Origin: Streptomyces griseus
GTDB taxonomy: Bacteria; Actinomycetota; Actinomycetes; Streptomycetales; Streptomycetaceae
Direction: 5' to 3'
Assembly: GCF_001715295.1 (NCBI RefSeq)
Contig: NZ_MDKB01000002.1
Span: forward strand, 1,820,313 to 1,884,312
DNA: 64,000 nucleotides
The translations under genes and the position numbers were made by a program. Below are positions 1-9,831 of this stretch, piece by piece. Position 1 is the stretch's first letter; each line of letters begins with the position of its first letter. The notes beneath the pieces are model-generated. The model made no database searches and was not told the origin of the DNA. It saw only the letters and a program-made list of their open reading frames with translations.

Positions 1-1865
1 CCGGCCGGGTGCGCGGGGTCGTACGGCGGGGTGGCGGCCAGGTCCGGTACGCGGTCGGCCGGCGGCGTGGCGTCCAGGGCCAGGACCCGCCAGTACCCCG
101 GGCGGAACGCCTGCGCGACGGTGCGGCCCTCCAACGGGGGATGGCCCGCCACCACCAGGGCGGCGAACAGCATCACCTTGCGCTCGACCGGCACCGCGCC
201 CAGGATCTGCCGGCCCATCATGGCGCCCGCGAACGAGGGGGCGGCCAGGTGGGACACGGAACGGGAACGGGTCAGGGCCTGCGGGTGGGCGGTGCGCAGG
301 GTGCGGTAGACGGCGGTGGCGAACTCGTCGTCGAACAGGCGGAGGGCCACCCGGAGGTCCGGCTTCACCGAGCGGGCGTACAGCGCGGCCTCGAGGTTCG
401 TCGTGTCGGCGCTCGTCAGGGCGAGCAGCGCGCGGGCCCGATGGATCTTCGCGGCCTCCAGCACCCCCTCCTGGGTGACGTCACCGATGACGGTCGGCAC
501 ACGCATGCTGCGGGCCAGCGGGATGCCGCGCGCCTCCGGGTCCTCCTCGACGACGACCACGGGGATGTCCAGCTCGCGCAGCCGTACCAGGACCCTCGTA
601 CCGATCTTGCCGAGACCCAGGAGCACCACGTGGCCGGAGAGCCCGCGGGGCGGCCGGCGCAGGGACGAGGCGGTGCGCAGCGAGCCGAACGCCTCCAGGA
701 CGGCGGCAACCAGCAGGGGCAGCAGGAGGAGCCCGGCCGTACCGGAGAGCAGCTGGATGATCTGGCGGGAGGAGGAGTCCGTGTCCTCGACCGCGGGGTC
801 GCCCATGGCGAGGAGGTCGAGGAGCGTGAGGTAGGCGGCGTGCAGCGGGCTGTCCCCGGTGGTGATCACCGAGGCGACGGCCAGGGCGACCACGGCCGCC
901 GCGACGCCCGCCGCCGACCACCGCAGCCGCCGGGAGAAGATGTGACCGAGCGGGGCGCCCCGGCCGCCCATCCGGGTGGGGGCCCGGTCGGGTCCCGCGT
1001 GGCTGATGGCTTCCAGGACCACCGTGCCCCGGCCGGTGGCGGCGGCCACGGTCGCCTCGTCGGGCAGGAGCCGGGGGCCCTCGTCGCCGCTGCTGTCGGA
1101 GCCCTCGGCGCCGGCCGGGTTCTGGGTGGTGGAGGAGAGCAGGGCCAGTGTGCACAGGCCCGGATCGGCGAGTTCGCCCTGCCGGGGCGGGGTGCGCTCG
1201 GCGGCGCGCAGGAGCAGCCCCTCGGCCTGGATCACCTTGCTGCTTCCGGTCAGGGCGGTGGCGGCCAGGGCGGGCGCGGCGGTGTCGGCGTCGGACAGGA
1301 CGGTCGTCGAGGCGTCCAGCGCGGCGGTGTCGATGCCGGGCATGGCGACGGCGGCGGCCTGGTCGAGCAGGGTCTCCAGGTGCTGGCCGAGCTTGCGGTT
1401 GTAGAGCCGGATGACCAGGCGCAGCCGGGGGTTGAGCCGCCGCGCGGTGAGCGCGGCCCGGATGTTGCGCTCGTCGTCGTCGTAGACGAGGGCGAGGGCG
1501 GCGGCCCGGTCGACGCCCGCGTCCTCGAGCACCTCGTCGGAGGGCTCGGGCGCCTCCATGATGTGGACGGCCTCGACGCCCGCGTTCGTGTCGTCGTCGC
1601 CCGTGCCCCCGCTCGTCCCGTTGCGGTTCATCGCCGCCGACATCCGGCCGAACAGCGTCGCGGCGCGGGCACGTTGGGTCAGTGGCAGTTCGGGCCGGGC
1701 GGCCTCCCGCCCGGGCGGGAGCAGCAGGGTGACCCGTTCCCCGTACACGTAGCGCAGTTCCACGGCGAGCCGCCGGGCGAGCGCGTCGTCACCGCACACG
1801 ACCATGTGGCCGCCTGCGTAAGGGCGTTGGGGCTGATGAGGAAGTGGGGGCACGAAACCCAGCAT
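1..1865 (-). CDS. CASTOR/POLLUX-like putative ion channel with two NAD-binding RCK (TrkA-N) domains, partial
   Basis: The reading frame runs leftwards and leaves the window, so the C-terminus is missing. The first start (MLGFVPPLPHQPQRPYAGGHMVVCGDDALARR) begins 17 bases after the stop of the upstream ATPase gene, with AGGACAAGG just before it. A first RCK-like domain (about residues 20-200) is followed by two hydrophobic segments (about 310-335 and 365-390) with a pore-like loop between them. A second Rossmann domain begins at VVLLGLGKIGTRVLVRL and contains VIGDVTQEGVLEAA and TSADTTNLEAAL. This RCK-pore-RCK layout is typical of actinobacterial CASTOR/POLLUX-type proteins, thought to be ligand-gated membrane cation channels. 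The normal K+ filter TVGYGD is not visible (LLAMGDP stands in its place), so the ion is unknown. Confidence 0.8.
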   Translation of the reverse strand, partial: MLGFVPPLPHQPQRPYAGGHMVVCGDDALARRLAVELRYVYGERVTLLLPPGREAARPELPLTQRARAATLFGRMSAAMNRNGTSGGTGDDDTNAGVEAVHIMEAPEPSDEVLEDAGVDRAAALALVYDDDERNIRAALTARRLNPRLRLVIRLYNRKLGQHLETLLDQAAAVAMPGIDTAALDASTTVLSDADTAAPALAATALTGSSKVIQAEGLLLRAAERTPPRQGELADPGLCTLALLSSTTQNPAGAEGSDSSGDEGPRLLPDEATVAAATGRGTVVLEAISHAGPDRAPTRMGGRGAPLGHIFSRRLRWSAAGVAAAVVALAVASVITTGDSPLHAAYLTLLDLLAMGDPAVEDTDSSSRQIIQLLSGTAGLLLLPLLVAAVLEAFGSLRTASSLRRPPRGLSGHVVLLGLGKIGTRVLVRLRELDIPVVVVEEDPEARGIPLARSMRVPTVIGDVTQEGVLEAAKIHRARALLALTSADTTNLEAALYARSVKPDLRVALRLFDDEFATAVYRTLRTAHPQALTRSRSVSHLAAPSFAGAMMGRQILGAVPVERKVMLFAALVVAGHPPLEGRTVAQAFRPGYWRVLALDATPPADRVPDLAATPPYDPAHPA

Positions 1866-1882
1866 GCCTTGTCCTGCCTTCG

Positions 1883-4800
1883 TCAGTCCCGTGAACCCCG
1901 GGCTCGGCCGGTGCCGGCCGGAAGAGGGCGGGGGTCGCCCGCCCTCTCGATCGCCGTCTCGACGGCCGCGATCCGGTCCGCGAGCAGACCGAGCGCCGCG
2001 ACCGCGCGCGTCATGGGGTCGCCGTCGGGGCCGCCGAGTGCCTGACCGCGGACGTACGAGGCGGTGATCTCCCCCCAGCGGACGGCCTGTTCGGGGGTGA
2101 GTGTGCCGCGCAGGGCGGCCAGCTTGAGCAGGTTGGCCTCGGCGCCGGTGGTCAGGGTCTGTGCCTCGCCCGTGTAGTGGTCGCCGATGACGGCGGCCAG
2201 TTCGGCCTCGTTCATGACGGGCACGATCCGCTCCGCGATCTTGTTCATGTTGCGGTAGGAGCCCTGCAGCCGGAACGGCGGCTCGGTGCGCGTGTCGTCC
2301 GTCCGGGCCGCCGACGCGATGTACGCGGCGTTCACCGCGAGCACCGTGTCCCGGGCGGTGAGCAGATGGCTCAGGACCGCGAGGATCCGGTCCAGCTCGG
2401 CCGGGGTGTACGGGTGCTCCAACCGGTCCGCGCCGACGGTGCCGCCCGGGCCGGAGGCCATCCGCAGGAGCAGGTCGAGGTCGCTCCGGGAACGGCCCGC
2501 GAGCGGGGCCAGGACCGGATTGGCGGTGAGGGCGTTCTCGACGAAGCTCAGCGCGAAGACGTCCTCCCGGCCGCTCAGGACCTCGCCGAGATTCCACACG
2601 TCGGCCCGGTTGGCGAGCATGTCGGGGACGCGGAACACCTCCCCGGACTCGGTGTACGGATTGCCCGCCATGACCACCGCGAACCGCTTACCCCGCAGGT
2701 CGTAGCTGCGTGCCTCGCCGTCCCGTACGCCTTCCATGCGGCGGGTGGCGTCACAGAGCGGGATGAACTTCTGGAGCAGCTCGGGCGAGGTGTGCTGGAT
2801 GTCGTCCAGGTGGAGGAGGACGTTGCTGCCCGCCTCCAGAGCGAAGTTGATCTTCTCGATCTCCTGCCGGGCGGTCACACCGGGTGCCTGGGCCGGGTCG
2901 AGGGAGGTCACGTCACGTCCGAGGTTGGGGCCGCTGACCTTGACCAGGACCATGCCGAGCCGGTCGGCGACGTACTCCATGAGCGTGGTCTTGCCGTAAC
3001 CGGGCGGCGAGACGAGCAGCAGGAGCCCCTGGGAGTCGGTGCGCCGGTCCGCGTCGGCGGTCCCGAGCTGCTTGGCGAGGCTGTCACCGACCAGCGGGAG
3101 GTACACCTCGTCCAGCAGCCGGTTGCGCACGAACGCGGGCATGACGCGCGGCCGGTGGTCCTCCAGCCGGAGCCGGGCCCGCTCCGCGTCGGCCAGGGCC
3201 GTACGCAGCCGCCGGTAGGCCCGGAAGCCGGGTACGGTCGTCGCCCGGAACTCGGCTGTGCGGGCCAGGAGTTCGTCGAGCCGGATGGTGAGCCGCCCCC
3301 GGTCGGTGCGCGGGTGGCCGCCGAGGAGCCCCTCCACCGTCGCGGTGAGCGGGGCGTCGCACCCGTACCGCTCCAGACCGGGGCACAGCTCCACGGCGAC
3401 GGCCTCCGCCAGGTCACCGTCGTCCGGCGCCGTGCCGCTCGCCGCGGCGTAGGCGGCAAGCCAGCCCTCCACGAGCTGGCGCCGGGCCGGGAGGTCGTCG
3501 CCCAGGGCGGCCAGGTCCTCGTCGTACGCCGATGTGCCCGCGGCCCGGCGGAACGCGTCCAGGAAGGTGCGGGCCGCCGTGCTCGTGACGAAGCCGGCGG
3601 GCCCGCCGGTCAGTTCCTCGAACAGGTACTCCGCCACCGCGCCCCCGGCGCCCATCGCCGCCGCCCACTCCGCCTGGAGGGCGGCGACGGCGGGGGCGAG
3701 GCCGAACGTGTCACGGGCCCGCGCCAGGGACACCGCCCGGCGCGACCAGGACGCGCGCAGGCCGTCATCGGCGGTGTGCGCCCAGAAGAGCTGGGCCTCG
3801 GCGCGTACGGCGGGTGGGAAACGCAGCAGCCCGGCGCCCGCGTGCAACCGCAGGAGCACGGTCAGGACGGCGGTGGCGTCCTCGTCGTGCACCCCGCGCT
3901 CGTACCCCTCGTCGTACGCCGCCGCGGCGGCCTCCCGCACGAACGCGGCCAGGTCCCCCACCTTGCCCAGGGTGTCCGCGCCGTGCTCCTCCAGGAGGCG
4001 GGTGGCCAGGTGCTCCGCGCGGGAGACGTCCCGCGACTCGGAGGGCAGGACCTGGTCCCAGTACGGGCGGGTCGCGGCGAACGCCGGGTCGCCGACCGGA
4101 GCCCGGTAGTCCGTGCCGGTCAGTGCGAACGCGAGCCCGTCGCCGTGCGGGACGAGGGTCAGGTCCAGGGGCTGGGTGTTCACCGCGAACCGGTGGCGGC
4201 CCAGCCGGATCGCCGAGCCGCCGTCCGTGTACAGCTCGCCCCGGTCGCGCAGCGCCCGCCCCGCCTCCTGCCGGGCCGCCTTGAGCCGGCCGTCGAGCTC
4301 CTCGGCGCGTACCGGGTCACCGAGCTCGCGCAGCTCGTCCGCGGTGCGGCGGACCTTGGCGACCATGGGATCGGAGGTGAAGTAGGTGTGGACCGCGTCC
4401 AGGTCCTCCAGGGCGGACAGCCGCCGGGCGACCGTCTCCAGGACCCGGACGGCTGAGTCCGCGAGCCGCTCCGCGCGCCGGGCGCGTGCGTCCTGGAGCG
4501 TCTGCTTACGGGACGAGAAGGCCTCGTACACCTCGGTGCGGCGCTCGGCCAGCCGGCCCAGGAAGTCGTCGTACTCGGCGAACCGCGACTCCAGGTTCTC
4601 CAGCTGGAGCAGCACCCGTGCCAGCTGTTCGTCGCAGGCGCCGGGGGAGTCCGCGGCGGCCAGCGCACCCGTGACGGACTGCCCCAGCAGGGCGAACTCG
4701 GCGGCGAACTCGGCCCGGCCCTCGGTGGCGAGCAGCTCCCCACGGCGGGCGTCGAGCGTCGCCCTGGCCCGGTTGGCGCCGCCCAGGACCTCGGCGACGC

Positions 4801-6835
4801 GCTCCAGGACCGAGGTACGGACGGTGGTGTCCGCGATGTCGATCCCGGCGACGACGTCGGTGACGGTCGCCAGGCCCTCCGTGATCTCCGCGAGCCGCTT
4901 TCGGACCTCCGTCGCCCCGGCGGCGGTGGTGAGCGCGCCGGCTTCCTCGGTGAGCCGGGCGAGGTCCTCGTGGTACCCGGTGAAGGCGTCCTCGCGGGCG
5001 AGGAACGCGACGGCCTGCCGGGCCGTGGACGTGAGGTCCCGCCCGGTCTGCTCGGACAGGGCAGCGACGCGGTCGGTGTCGGCGTACCGCATCTCGCCCA
5101 GCGTCGCCAGGTGGCCGTGTTCGCGCCGGAGTTCGGTGAGCCGGCCGACCCAGGCGGCGGCGGAGCGCGGGGCCTCGCCGCGGATGCGGCGCACCAGGGC
5201 GGTGAGCCGGGCCTCCGCCGCGTCCAGGGCGTCGGCGGCCTGCCGGGTCAGCTCCCGCACGGTCCCGAACTCGGCCAGCACCGCGTCGGCGGTGGCCCTG
5301 AGGTCGGCCAACGGCTCGCCGAGCGTGCCCAGTTCGGGGTCGGTGAGCCAGTGGTAGCGGTCGGCCACGCGAGTACAGTCGGCGACGAGCCGGCCGTGGA
5401 CGGCGGCGGTCGGAGTCATCTCCCGGACCCCCTGCGCCAGGGCGAGGCAGTCGGAGATCCCGCGTACCAGGTCGGCGTTGCCGGTCCGGGCCAGCGGTCC
5501 CGTACCGGCGGGGCGGGAGGCGGCGTACGTGTCGGAGACGTACGGCGTCTGCCAGCGCTGCACCGGATGGACCCGGCCCGGCCCGTCCTCGCCGCCCCTG
5601 AGCAGGAGAAGGGTGCCGTCGTCCAGGAGGGCGTACCCCCGGCCGAGCAGCGGCGCGGCGACCTCCTGGCGGATCAGGTTGTACGGGAGGAGCAGGGTAC
5701 GGCTGTCGTCCCCGGACCGGAAGACGTACAGGACGTCCTCGCCGTTGGGGGAGCGGATCGCGCCCTCGAAGACCGGGTCGACGAGCTCCTCGGCGGTGTC
5801 GAAGGTCTTCACGGTCCCGGTGGTGAGGTAGTAGCCGCCGGGGAAGACGATTCCCTGGTCCTCGGGCAGCCGGTGGCAGGACCGGCCGACGGCGTCGAGG
5901 CGCCGCACGTCCGCGAGCAGCGTGTTGTAGACCAGGTACCGCCAGTGTTCCTCCTTGTACGGGCGTACCCGCAGCAGGATCAGCGGTCCGGCCTCGGCGT
6001 ACTCGACGTCGGCGTCGGCGAGGGACTGGAGCGGTTCGTCGACGGGCTCCTCGTAGATCCCGTCGGGCGACTCGGTGTCGTCGGTGGTCCTGACGGTGAG
6101 GGTGCCGCCCAGTGTGTCGACGTACACGGTGTCGCGGACGGCGATGTGCGGGTGGCGTCCGGAGCGGTACGCGTCCCGGCCGGCCGGGATCCACGCGAAG
6201 TCGTGCGAGGGCGGGAACACGTGGTCCCGCTCGCCCCTGGCGTCCAGGAACGCGCCGGGCGCGCCGTCCGGGCCGAGCGCCCAGCGCAGTACGCGGATGT
6301 CCTCGGCGGTCTCGCCGGTCCGGAACACGGCGAGCAGACGGCCGTTGACGCGGCGCAGCCGGACCAGCCGGGCGTCGCGGTAGTAGCGGTGCACCCCTGC
6401 GAACTCCCGGACGAAGGCCTCGTCGTCGAGGAGCCCGCCGTCCACCGGCTCCAGGCCGGGTTCGCGCAGGACGAGTACGTCGCCGACCTCCGCCTCACCG
6501 CGTGCCCCGGGTCCGCGCTCGAAGCCGAACAGCAGCCGTCCGCCGACGGCCACCAGGTCACGGGCGACGGAGGCGTGCTCGGTGCGCACCTGCTCGGTGG
6601 CGAGGAGCCGCAGCCCGGTGGACCCGAATTCCGCGGTCCGCCGCGCGTTGAGCGCCTCCGCCCGCCGGACCAGCTCATCGGCCTGCGCACCGAGCCGGCG
6701 CCGGAGCACTTCGTAGGCGCCGGCGTCGGCGTGCGCCCCGGTACCGGTGTCGGCCGCGGTCCCGGGTCCGGTACCCGCGTCGGTCCCGGGTCCGGCCTCG
6801 GTCCCGGCGTCGGTGAGTGTGCTGTGGCGGTCCAT
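1883..6835 (-). CDS. Large AAA ATPase of the DUF3686 type (often labelled DNA-repair ATPase)
   Basis: 1650 aa. The N-terminal 1250 residues are mostly helical and coiled, with long Arg/Glu/Ala heptad-like stretches around 480-900. They precede one AAA module with Walker A SPPGYGKTTLMEYVADRLG (about residue 1275) and Walker B VLLHLDDIQH (about 1337). A sensor-like VVMAGNPYTESG and an Arg-rich MLANRADVWNLG follow. This matches the family commonly named DNA-repair ATPase, although a repair role is not shown by the sequence. It lies downstream of a flotillin and an OB-fold membrane protein on the same strand but is separated from them by 650 bp of repeated DNA. I infer a function with the flotillin, perhaps ATP-driven membrane or stress remodelling. 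The ATG at 6835 is followed by a low-complexity Thr/Gly/Ala N-terminus. Confidence 0.85.
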   Translation of the reverse strand: MDRHSTLTDAGTEAGPGTDAGTGPGTAADTGTGAHADAGAYEVLRRRLGAQADELVRRAEALNARRTAEFGSTGLRLLATEQVRTEHASVARDLVAVGGRLLFGFERGPGARGEAEVGDVLVLREPGLEPVDGGLLDDEAFVREFAGVHRYYRDARLVRLRRVNGRLLAVFRTGETAEDIRVLRWALGPDGAPGAFLDARGERDHVFPPSHDFAWIPAGRDAYRSGRHPHIAVRDTVYVDTLGGTLTVRTTDDTESPDGIYEEPVDEPLQSLADADVEYAEAGPLILLRVRPYKEEHWRYLVYNTLLADVRRLDAVGRSCHRLPEDQGIVFPGGYYLTTGTVKTFDTAEELVDPVFEGAIRSPNGEDVLYVFRSGDDSRTLLLPYNLIRQEVAAPLLGRGYALLDDGTLLLLRGGEDGPGRVHPVQRWQTPYVSDTYAASRPAGTGPLARTGNADLVRGISDCLALAQGVREMTPTAAVHGRLVADCTRVADRYHWLTDPELGTLGEPLADLRATADAVLAEFGTVRELTRQAADALDAAEARLTALVRRIRGEAPRSAAAWVGRLTELRREHGHLATLGEMRYADTDRVAALSEQTGRDLTSTARQAVAFLAREDAFTGYHEDLARLTEEAGALTTAAGATEVRKRLAEITEGLATVTDVVAGIDIADTTVRTSVLERVAEVLGGANRARATLDARRGELLATEGRAEFAAEFALLGQSVTGALAAADSPGACDEQLARVLLQLENLESRFAEYDDFLGRLAERRTEVYEAFSSRKQTLQDARARRAERLADSAVRVLETVARRLSALEDLDAVHTYFTSDPMVAKVRRTADELRELGDPVRAEELDGRLKAARQEAGRALRDRGELYTDGGSAIRLGRHRFAVNTQPLDLTLVPHGDGLAFALTGTDYRAPVGDPAFAATRPYWDQVLPSESRDVSRAEHLATRLLEEHGADTLGKVGDLAAFVREAAAAAYDEGYERGVHDEDATAVLTVLLRLHAGAGLLRFPPAVRAEAQLFWAHTADDGLRASWSRRAVSLARARDTFGLAPAVAALQAEWAAAMGAGGAVAEYLFEELTGGPAGFVTSTAARTFLDAFRRAAGTSAYDEDLAALGDDLPARRQLVEGWLAAYAAASGTAPDDGDLAEAVAVELCPGLERYGCDAPLTATVEGLLGGHPRTDRGRLTIRLDELLARTAEFRATTVPGFRAYRRLRTALADAERARLRLEDHRPRVMPAFVRNRLLDEVYLPLVGDSLAKQLGTADADRRTDSQGLLLLVSPPGYGKTTLMEYVADRLGMVLVKVSGPNLGRDVTSLDPAQAPGVTARQEIEKINFALEAGSNVLLHLDDIQHTSPELLQKFIPLCDATRRMEGVRDGEARSYDLRGKRFAVVMAGNPYTESGEVFRVPDMLANRADVWNLGEVLSGREDVFALSFVENALTANPVLAPLAGRSRSDLDLLLRMASGPGGTVGADRLEHPYTPAELDRILAVLSHLLTARDTVLAVNAAYIASAARTDDTRTEPPFRLQGSYRNMNKIAERIVPVMNEAELAAVIGDHYTGEAQTLTTGAEANLLKLAALRGTLTPEQAVRWGEITASYVRGQALGGPDGDPMTRAVAALGLLADRIAAVETAIERAGDPRPLPAGTGRARGSRD

Positions 6836-7054
6836 GCGTACGGCTCCCTACGAGATCAACAACCAACAACGCGCGTGCGGGTGGCGCCCGCAAGCCCCTC
6901 CCCGGACTCCGGGCCGGGCCCCGGCCTCCGGCGGGCGGCGGACGGGACCGGGTGCAGGTGTCCCCGTCCGTCCGCACGGCCGTGGCCAGCGGCCCGTGAC
7001 CACACGACCGGCCGTGGTGGCAGGGCGAGCGGCCGCGCTCGGCCCACCCGGCCC

Positions 7055-7480
7055 TAGGGCGGAAACCCGGCCCCAGGGGGCCCGCGTCGAGGGTCCTGCC
7101 CCCCTCGGACGGGATCCGGCGGCCAAAACCGGGGTCCGACCGCGACCGGCCGGCCCGGCGCCGGGACGGGACCCCGGCCAGGAGGCCCCCGCTGAGGGGC
7201 CTGCCGCCGGACGGGGATCCGCCCCCAGGGGCCGGGACGGGAGCCCCGGCCTTGAGGGGACCCGCGTCGAGGAGCCCGCCCCCGTCGGACCGGATCCGGC
7301 GGCCGGGTCCGGTCCGGCCACCCGGACCCGGATCCGGCTGCGAGCGGCCCACCCGGCGCCAGAGCGGAAACCCCGGCCCCGAGGGGGCCCGCATCGAGGG
7401 GCCTGCCCGAGTCGGACGGGATCCGGAGGCGAGGACCGGGGTCCGGCCACCCGTACCGGGCCCCCCGGGGCCGGACGGCA
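7055..7480. repeat. About four imperfect ~100-bp direct repeats between the flotillin and ATPase genes
   Basis: Recurrent blocks begin with cggaaaccccggccc or cgggacgggaccccggcc. They continue through cccgcgtcgaggggcctgcc and cggacgggatccggcggcc, and end near accggggtccggccaccc. Copies start near 7060, 7160, 7230 and 7370 with variable lengths and substitutions. The 650-bp gap 6836-7487 holds no convincing gene: reading frames through it are long only because the DNA is extremely GC-rich and repeated. It may be an expanded spacer, a slippage product or a structured RNA. Confidence 0.6.
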
Positions 7481-7487
7481 GCCCCCA

Positions 7488-9701
7488 CTAACCGACGACC
7501 GCCCCGTTCCGTACGGCCGCACCCGAGCCGGAAGCCGTACCCGGCCCCGTACCCGTGCCGGAGCCCGTTCCCGGGCCCGAGGCCTCCGCCGGGGACCCGG
7601 ACGACGCCGTGCCCGCGGCCGTCCCGCCCGTCCCGCCCGTCAGCGAGGACACCGTCATCCCGGCGAGCCCCAGCTTCTCCGCCGCCGCGAGCAGTTGCCC
7701 GACCTGCCCGGACGCCGTCCCGGAGGACGACCGCATCAACTGCGTCAGCAGCGCCGAGACCGTCAGGTTCCGCACGTCCCCCGAGGTGACGGAACCCAGG
7801 ACCCGGGTCAGGTCGTCCGTGAACGACCCGGTCCCGTCCAGCCACGGACCGGCCAGCGCCCGCGCGGTCCGCGAGTTGTCCACGAACCCGTCCACGCTCC
7901 GCCCCAGCGAGACCGACGAGACGAGGCGGTCGAAGAAGACCGAGTCGCCGCCGACGATGTCGATGTCCGCGTGCTCCAGCCCCGTGGCCAGCACCGTCGC
8001 CTGAGCTTCCGCGACCTGCCGCTGGACGTCGAACTCCGCCAGCCGGATCTCCTTCTCCGCGGCCAGCCGCAGCCGGTACTCCTCGTGACCGCGCGACGCG
8101 TCGTCCAGTGCCGCCATCGCCGCGGCCTTCTGCGTGAGGCCCTCGGCCTCGGCCTTCAGCTTCTCGCCGATCAGGGCCGCGTCGGCGGTGGCCTGGGCGC
8201 GCGTACCCTCCGCGGCCGCCAGCGCCTTCAGCCGGGAACCCTCCGCCTCGGCCTTGAGCCGCGCCTCCGTGGCCTGCGCCTCGGCGCGGCCGGCCTTCTC
8301 CGTGACGTCCGCCTCCGCCTCGCGGACCCGGACCTCCGCCAGTCCCGCTGCCGCGCTCTCCGCCTGGACGCCCTCCGCCAGCCGCAGCTTCGCCCGCGCG
8401 TCCAGGTCGGCGGTCTTCAGACGGGCGTCCGCGAGGGTCAGCTGCTCCGCAGCACGGTGCGTCGCGGCGGCCTCCGCGGCCTCCGCCGCCTTGATGTCCT
8501 TGACCAGCTTCTCCTGCGCCTCGGCCTCGGCCGCGATGATGACGGACCTACGGGTGCGCTCCGACTCCTCCACGGCCCGCAGGGTCAGGATCGACTCCTC
8601 CTGCTCGGCGACCGTACGGTCCACCGCGATCCGCTCCCGGATCACGTCGGCGACCTCGCGGCGCTCCACCTCGACCTCCTTCGTCGCGGCGATCCGGGTG
8701 AGCTCGGTCTCGCGCTCGCGGCCGATGACCTCCAGCAGACGGTCCTTCTCGATGCGCTCGTTCTCCACGGCGATGACCCGCTCGCGGTTCTTCTGTGCGA
8801 CGGCGACCTCCCGGGCCTGGTTCTCCCGCTGGATGCCGAGCTGCTCCTCCGTACGGATGAACGCGCCCTGCGCGCCGAGCCGCTCCTCCTCCTGCACCCG
8901 GGCGGTGGCCGCCTCCTCGCGGGCCCGCAGGGTCTCGACCTCCCGGCGCTGCTTGATCTCGGCCTCGGCCTGCCGGCGTTCCAGTTCGAGGATGGTCTCG
9001 CGGGCGTCGACGTCCTGCCGGGTGATCTCCTTCTGCTCGGTGCGCTGGAACTCGTTGGTCCGCACGTGCTCGATCGCCGTCAGCTCGGTGATCTTCCGGA
9101 TGCCCTGCGCGTCGAGGATGTTGGCGCCGTCGAGCTGTGCCATCGGCGTCTGCTCGAGGAAGTCGATGGCGGCGTCGTCGAGGTGATAGCCGTTCAGATC
9201 GGTCCCGATGACCCGGATGATCCGGTCCCGGAACTCCTCCCGCTTGGTGTAGAGATCGACGAAGTCGAGCTGCTTGCCCACCGTCTTCAGGGCCTCGGAG
9301 AACTTCGCGGCGAAGAATTCCTGGATCGCGGCCTTGTCGCTCGCCCGCTCCGTACCGATGGCCTGGGCGACCTTGATGACGTCCTCGACCGTCTTGTTGA
9401 CCCGTACGAAGAACGTGATGTGGATGTCGGCGCGGATGTTGTCCTGGCAGATCAGCCCCTCGCGCCCGGTGCGCCGGATCTCGATCGTCTTCACCGAGAT
9501 GTCCATGGTCTCGGCCTTGTGCAGCACGGGCAGGACGACCGCACCGGTGAAGGTGACGTCGACCTTCTTCGTCTTGGAGATGATCAGCGCCTTGCCCTGC
9601 TCCACCTTGCGGAACAGGCGGGTGACGACGAGGACCAGGGCGAGGGTGATGAGCAGGACGACGGCGATGAGCAGGCCGACGCCCAGGGAAATGGCATCCA
9701 T
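7488..9701 (-). CDS. Flotillin-like SPFH/band-7 protein (YqiK type)
   Basis: 737 aa. A single N-terminal membrane segment (about 6-30, LGVGLLIAVVLLITLALVLVV) is followed by an SPFH domain (about 35-210: KVEQGKALIISK, VTFTGAVVLPVLHKAE, FFVRVNKTVEDV). A very long Glu/Ala/Arg coiled coil (about 225-560) comes next, with the flotillin-type EAEAQ/KAEAEG repeats. The C-terminus is Gly/Ser/Thr-rich. Such proteins scaffold membrane microdomains on the inner face of the membrane. The ATG at 9701 follows AAGGA. It sits directly after the OB-fold membrane gene, the order seen in the E. coli yqiJ-yqiK pair. Length and the long coiled coil fit the YqiK branch better than the shorter flotillin further on in this window. 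Confidence 0.9.
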   Translation of the reverse strand: MDAISLGVGLLIAVVLLITLALVLVVTRLFRKVEQGKALIISKTKKVDVTFTGAVVLPVLHKAETMDISVKTIEIRRTGREGLICQDNIRADIHITFFVRVNKTVEDVIKVAQAIGTERASDKAAIQEFFAAKFSEALKTVGKQLDFVDLYTKREEFRDRIIRVIGTDLNGYHLDDAAIDFLEQTPMAQLDGANILDAQGIRKITELTAIEHVRTNEFQRTEQKEITRQDVDARETILELERRQAEAEIKQRREVETLRAREEAATARVQEEERLGAQGAFIRTEEQLGIQRENQAREVAVAQKNRERVIAVENERIEKDRLLEVIGRERETELTRIAATKEVEVERREVADVIRERIAVDRTVAEQEESILTLRAVEESERTRRSVIIAAEAEAQEKLVKDIKAAEAAEAAATHRAAEQLTLADARLKTADLDARAKLRLAEGVQAESAAAGLAEVRVREAEADVTEKAGRAEAQATEARLKAEAEGSRLKALAAAEGTRAQATADAALIGEKLKAEAEGLTQKAAAMAALDDASRGHEEYRLRLAAEKEIRLAEFDVQRQVAEAQATVLATGLEHADIDIVGGDSVFFDRLVSSVSLGRSVDGFVDNSRTARALAGPWLDGTGSFTDDLTRVLGSVTSGDVRNLTVSALLTQLMRSSSGTASGQVGQLLAAAEKLGLAGMTVSSLTGGTGGTAAGTASSGSPAEASGPGTGSGTGTGPGTASGSGAAVRNGAVVG

Positions 9702-9831
9702 GGCAGTCCTTGGCGGCTGGAGGGGACGGAAGTCCGGAAGGGGCGCGCCGCGTCAGGGCGCGCGGAACCACGGGCCCGGGGCCCGGAAGGAAGCGGTACG
9801 GCGGTGAGGCGGGAGGCGGCGGCCCGGCCGG

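Noticed and set aside
9..2045. A 678-codon plus-strand frame and many other frames of 100-900 codons
   Set aside because: They are antisense or frame-shifted shadows of real genes: Arg/Gly/Pro-rich, without domains, starts or ribosome sites.
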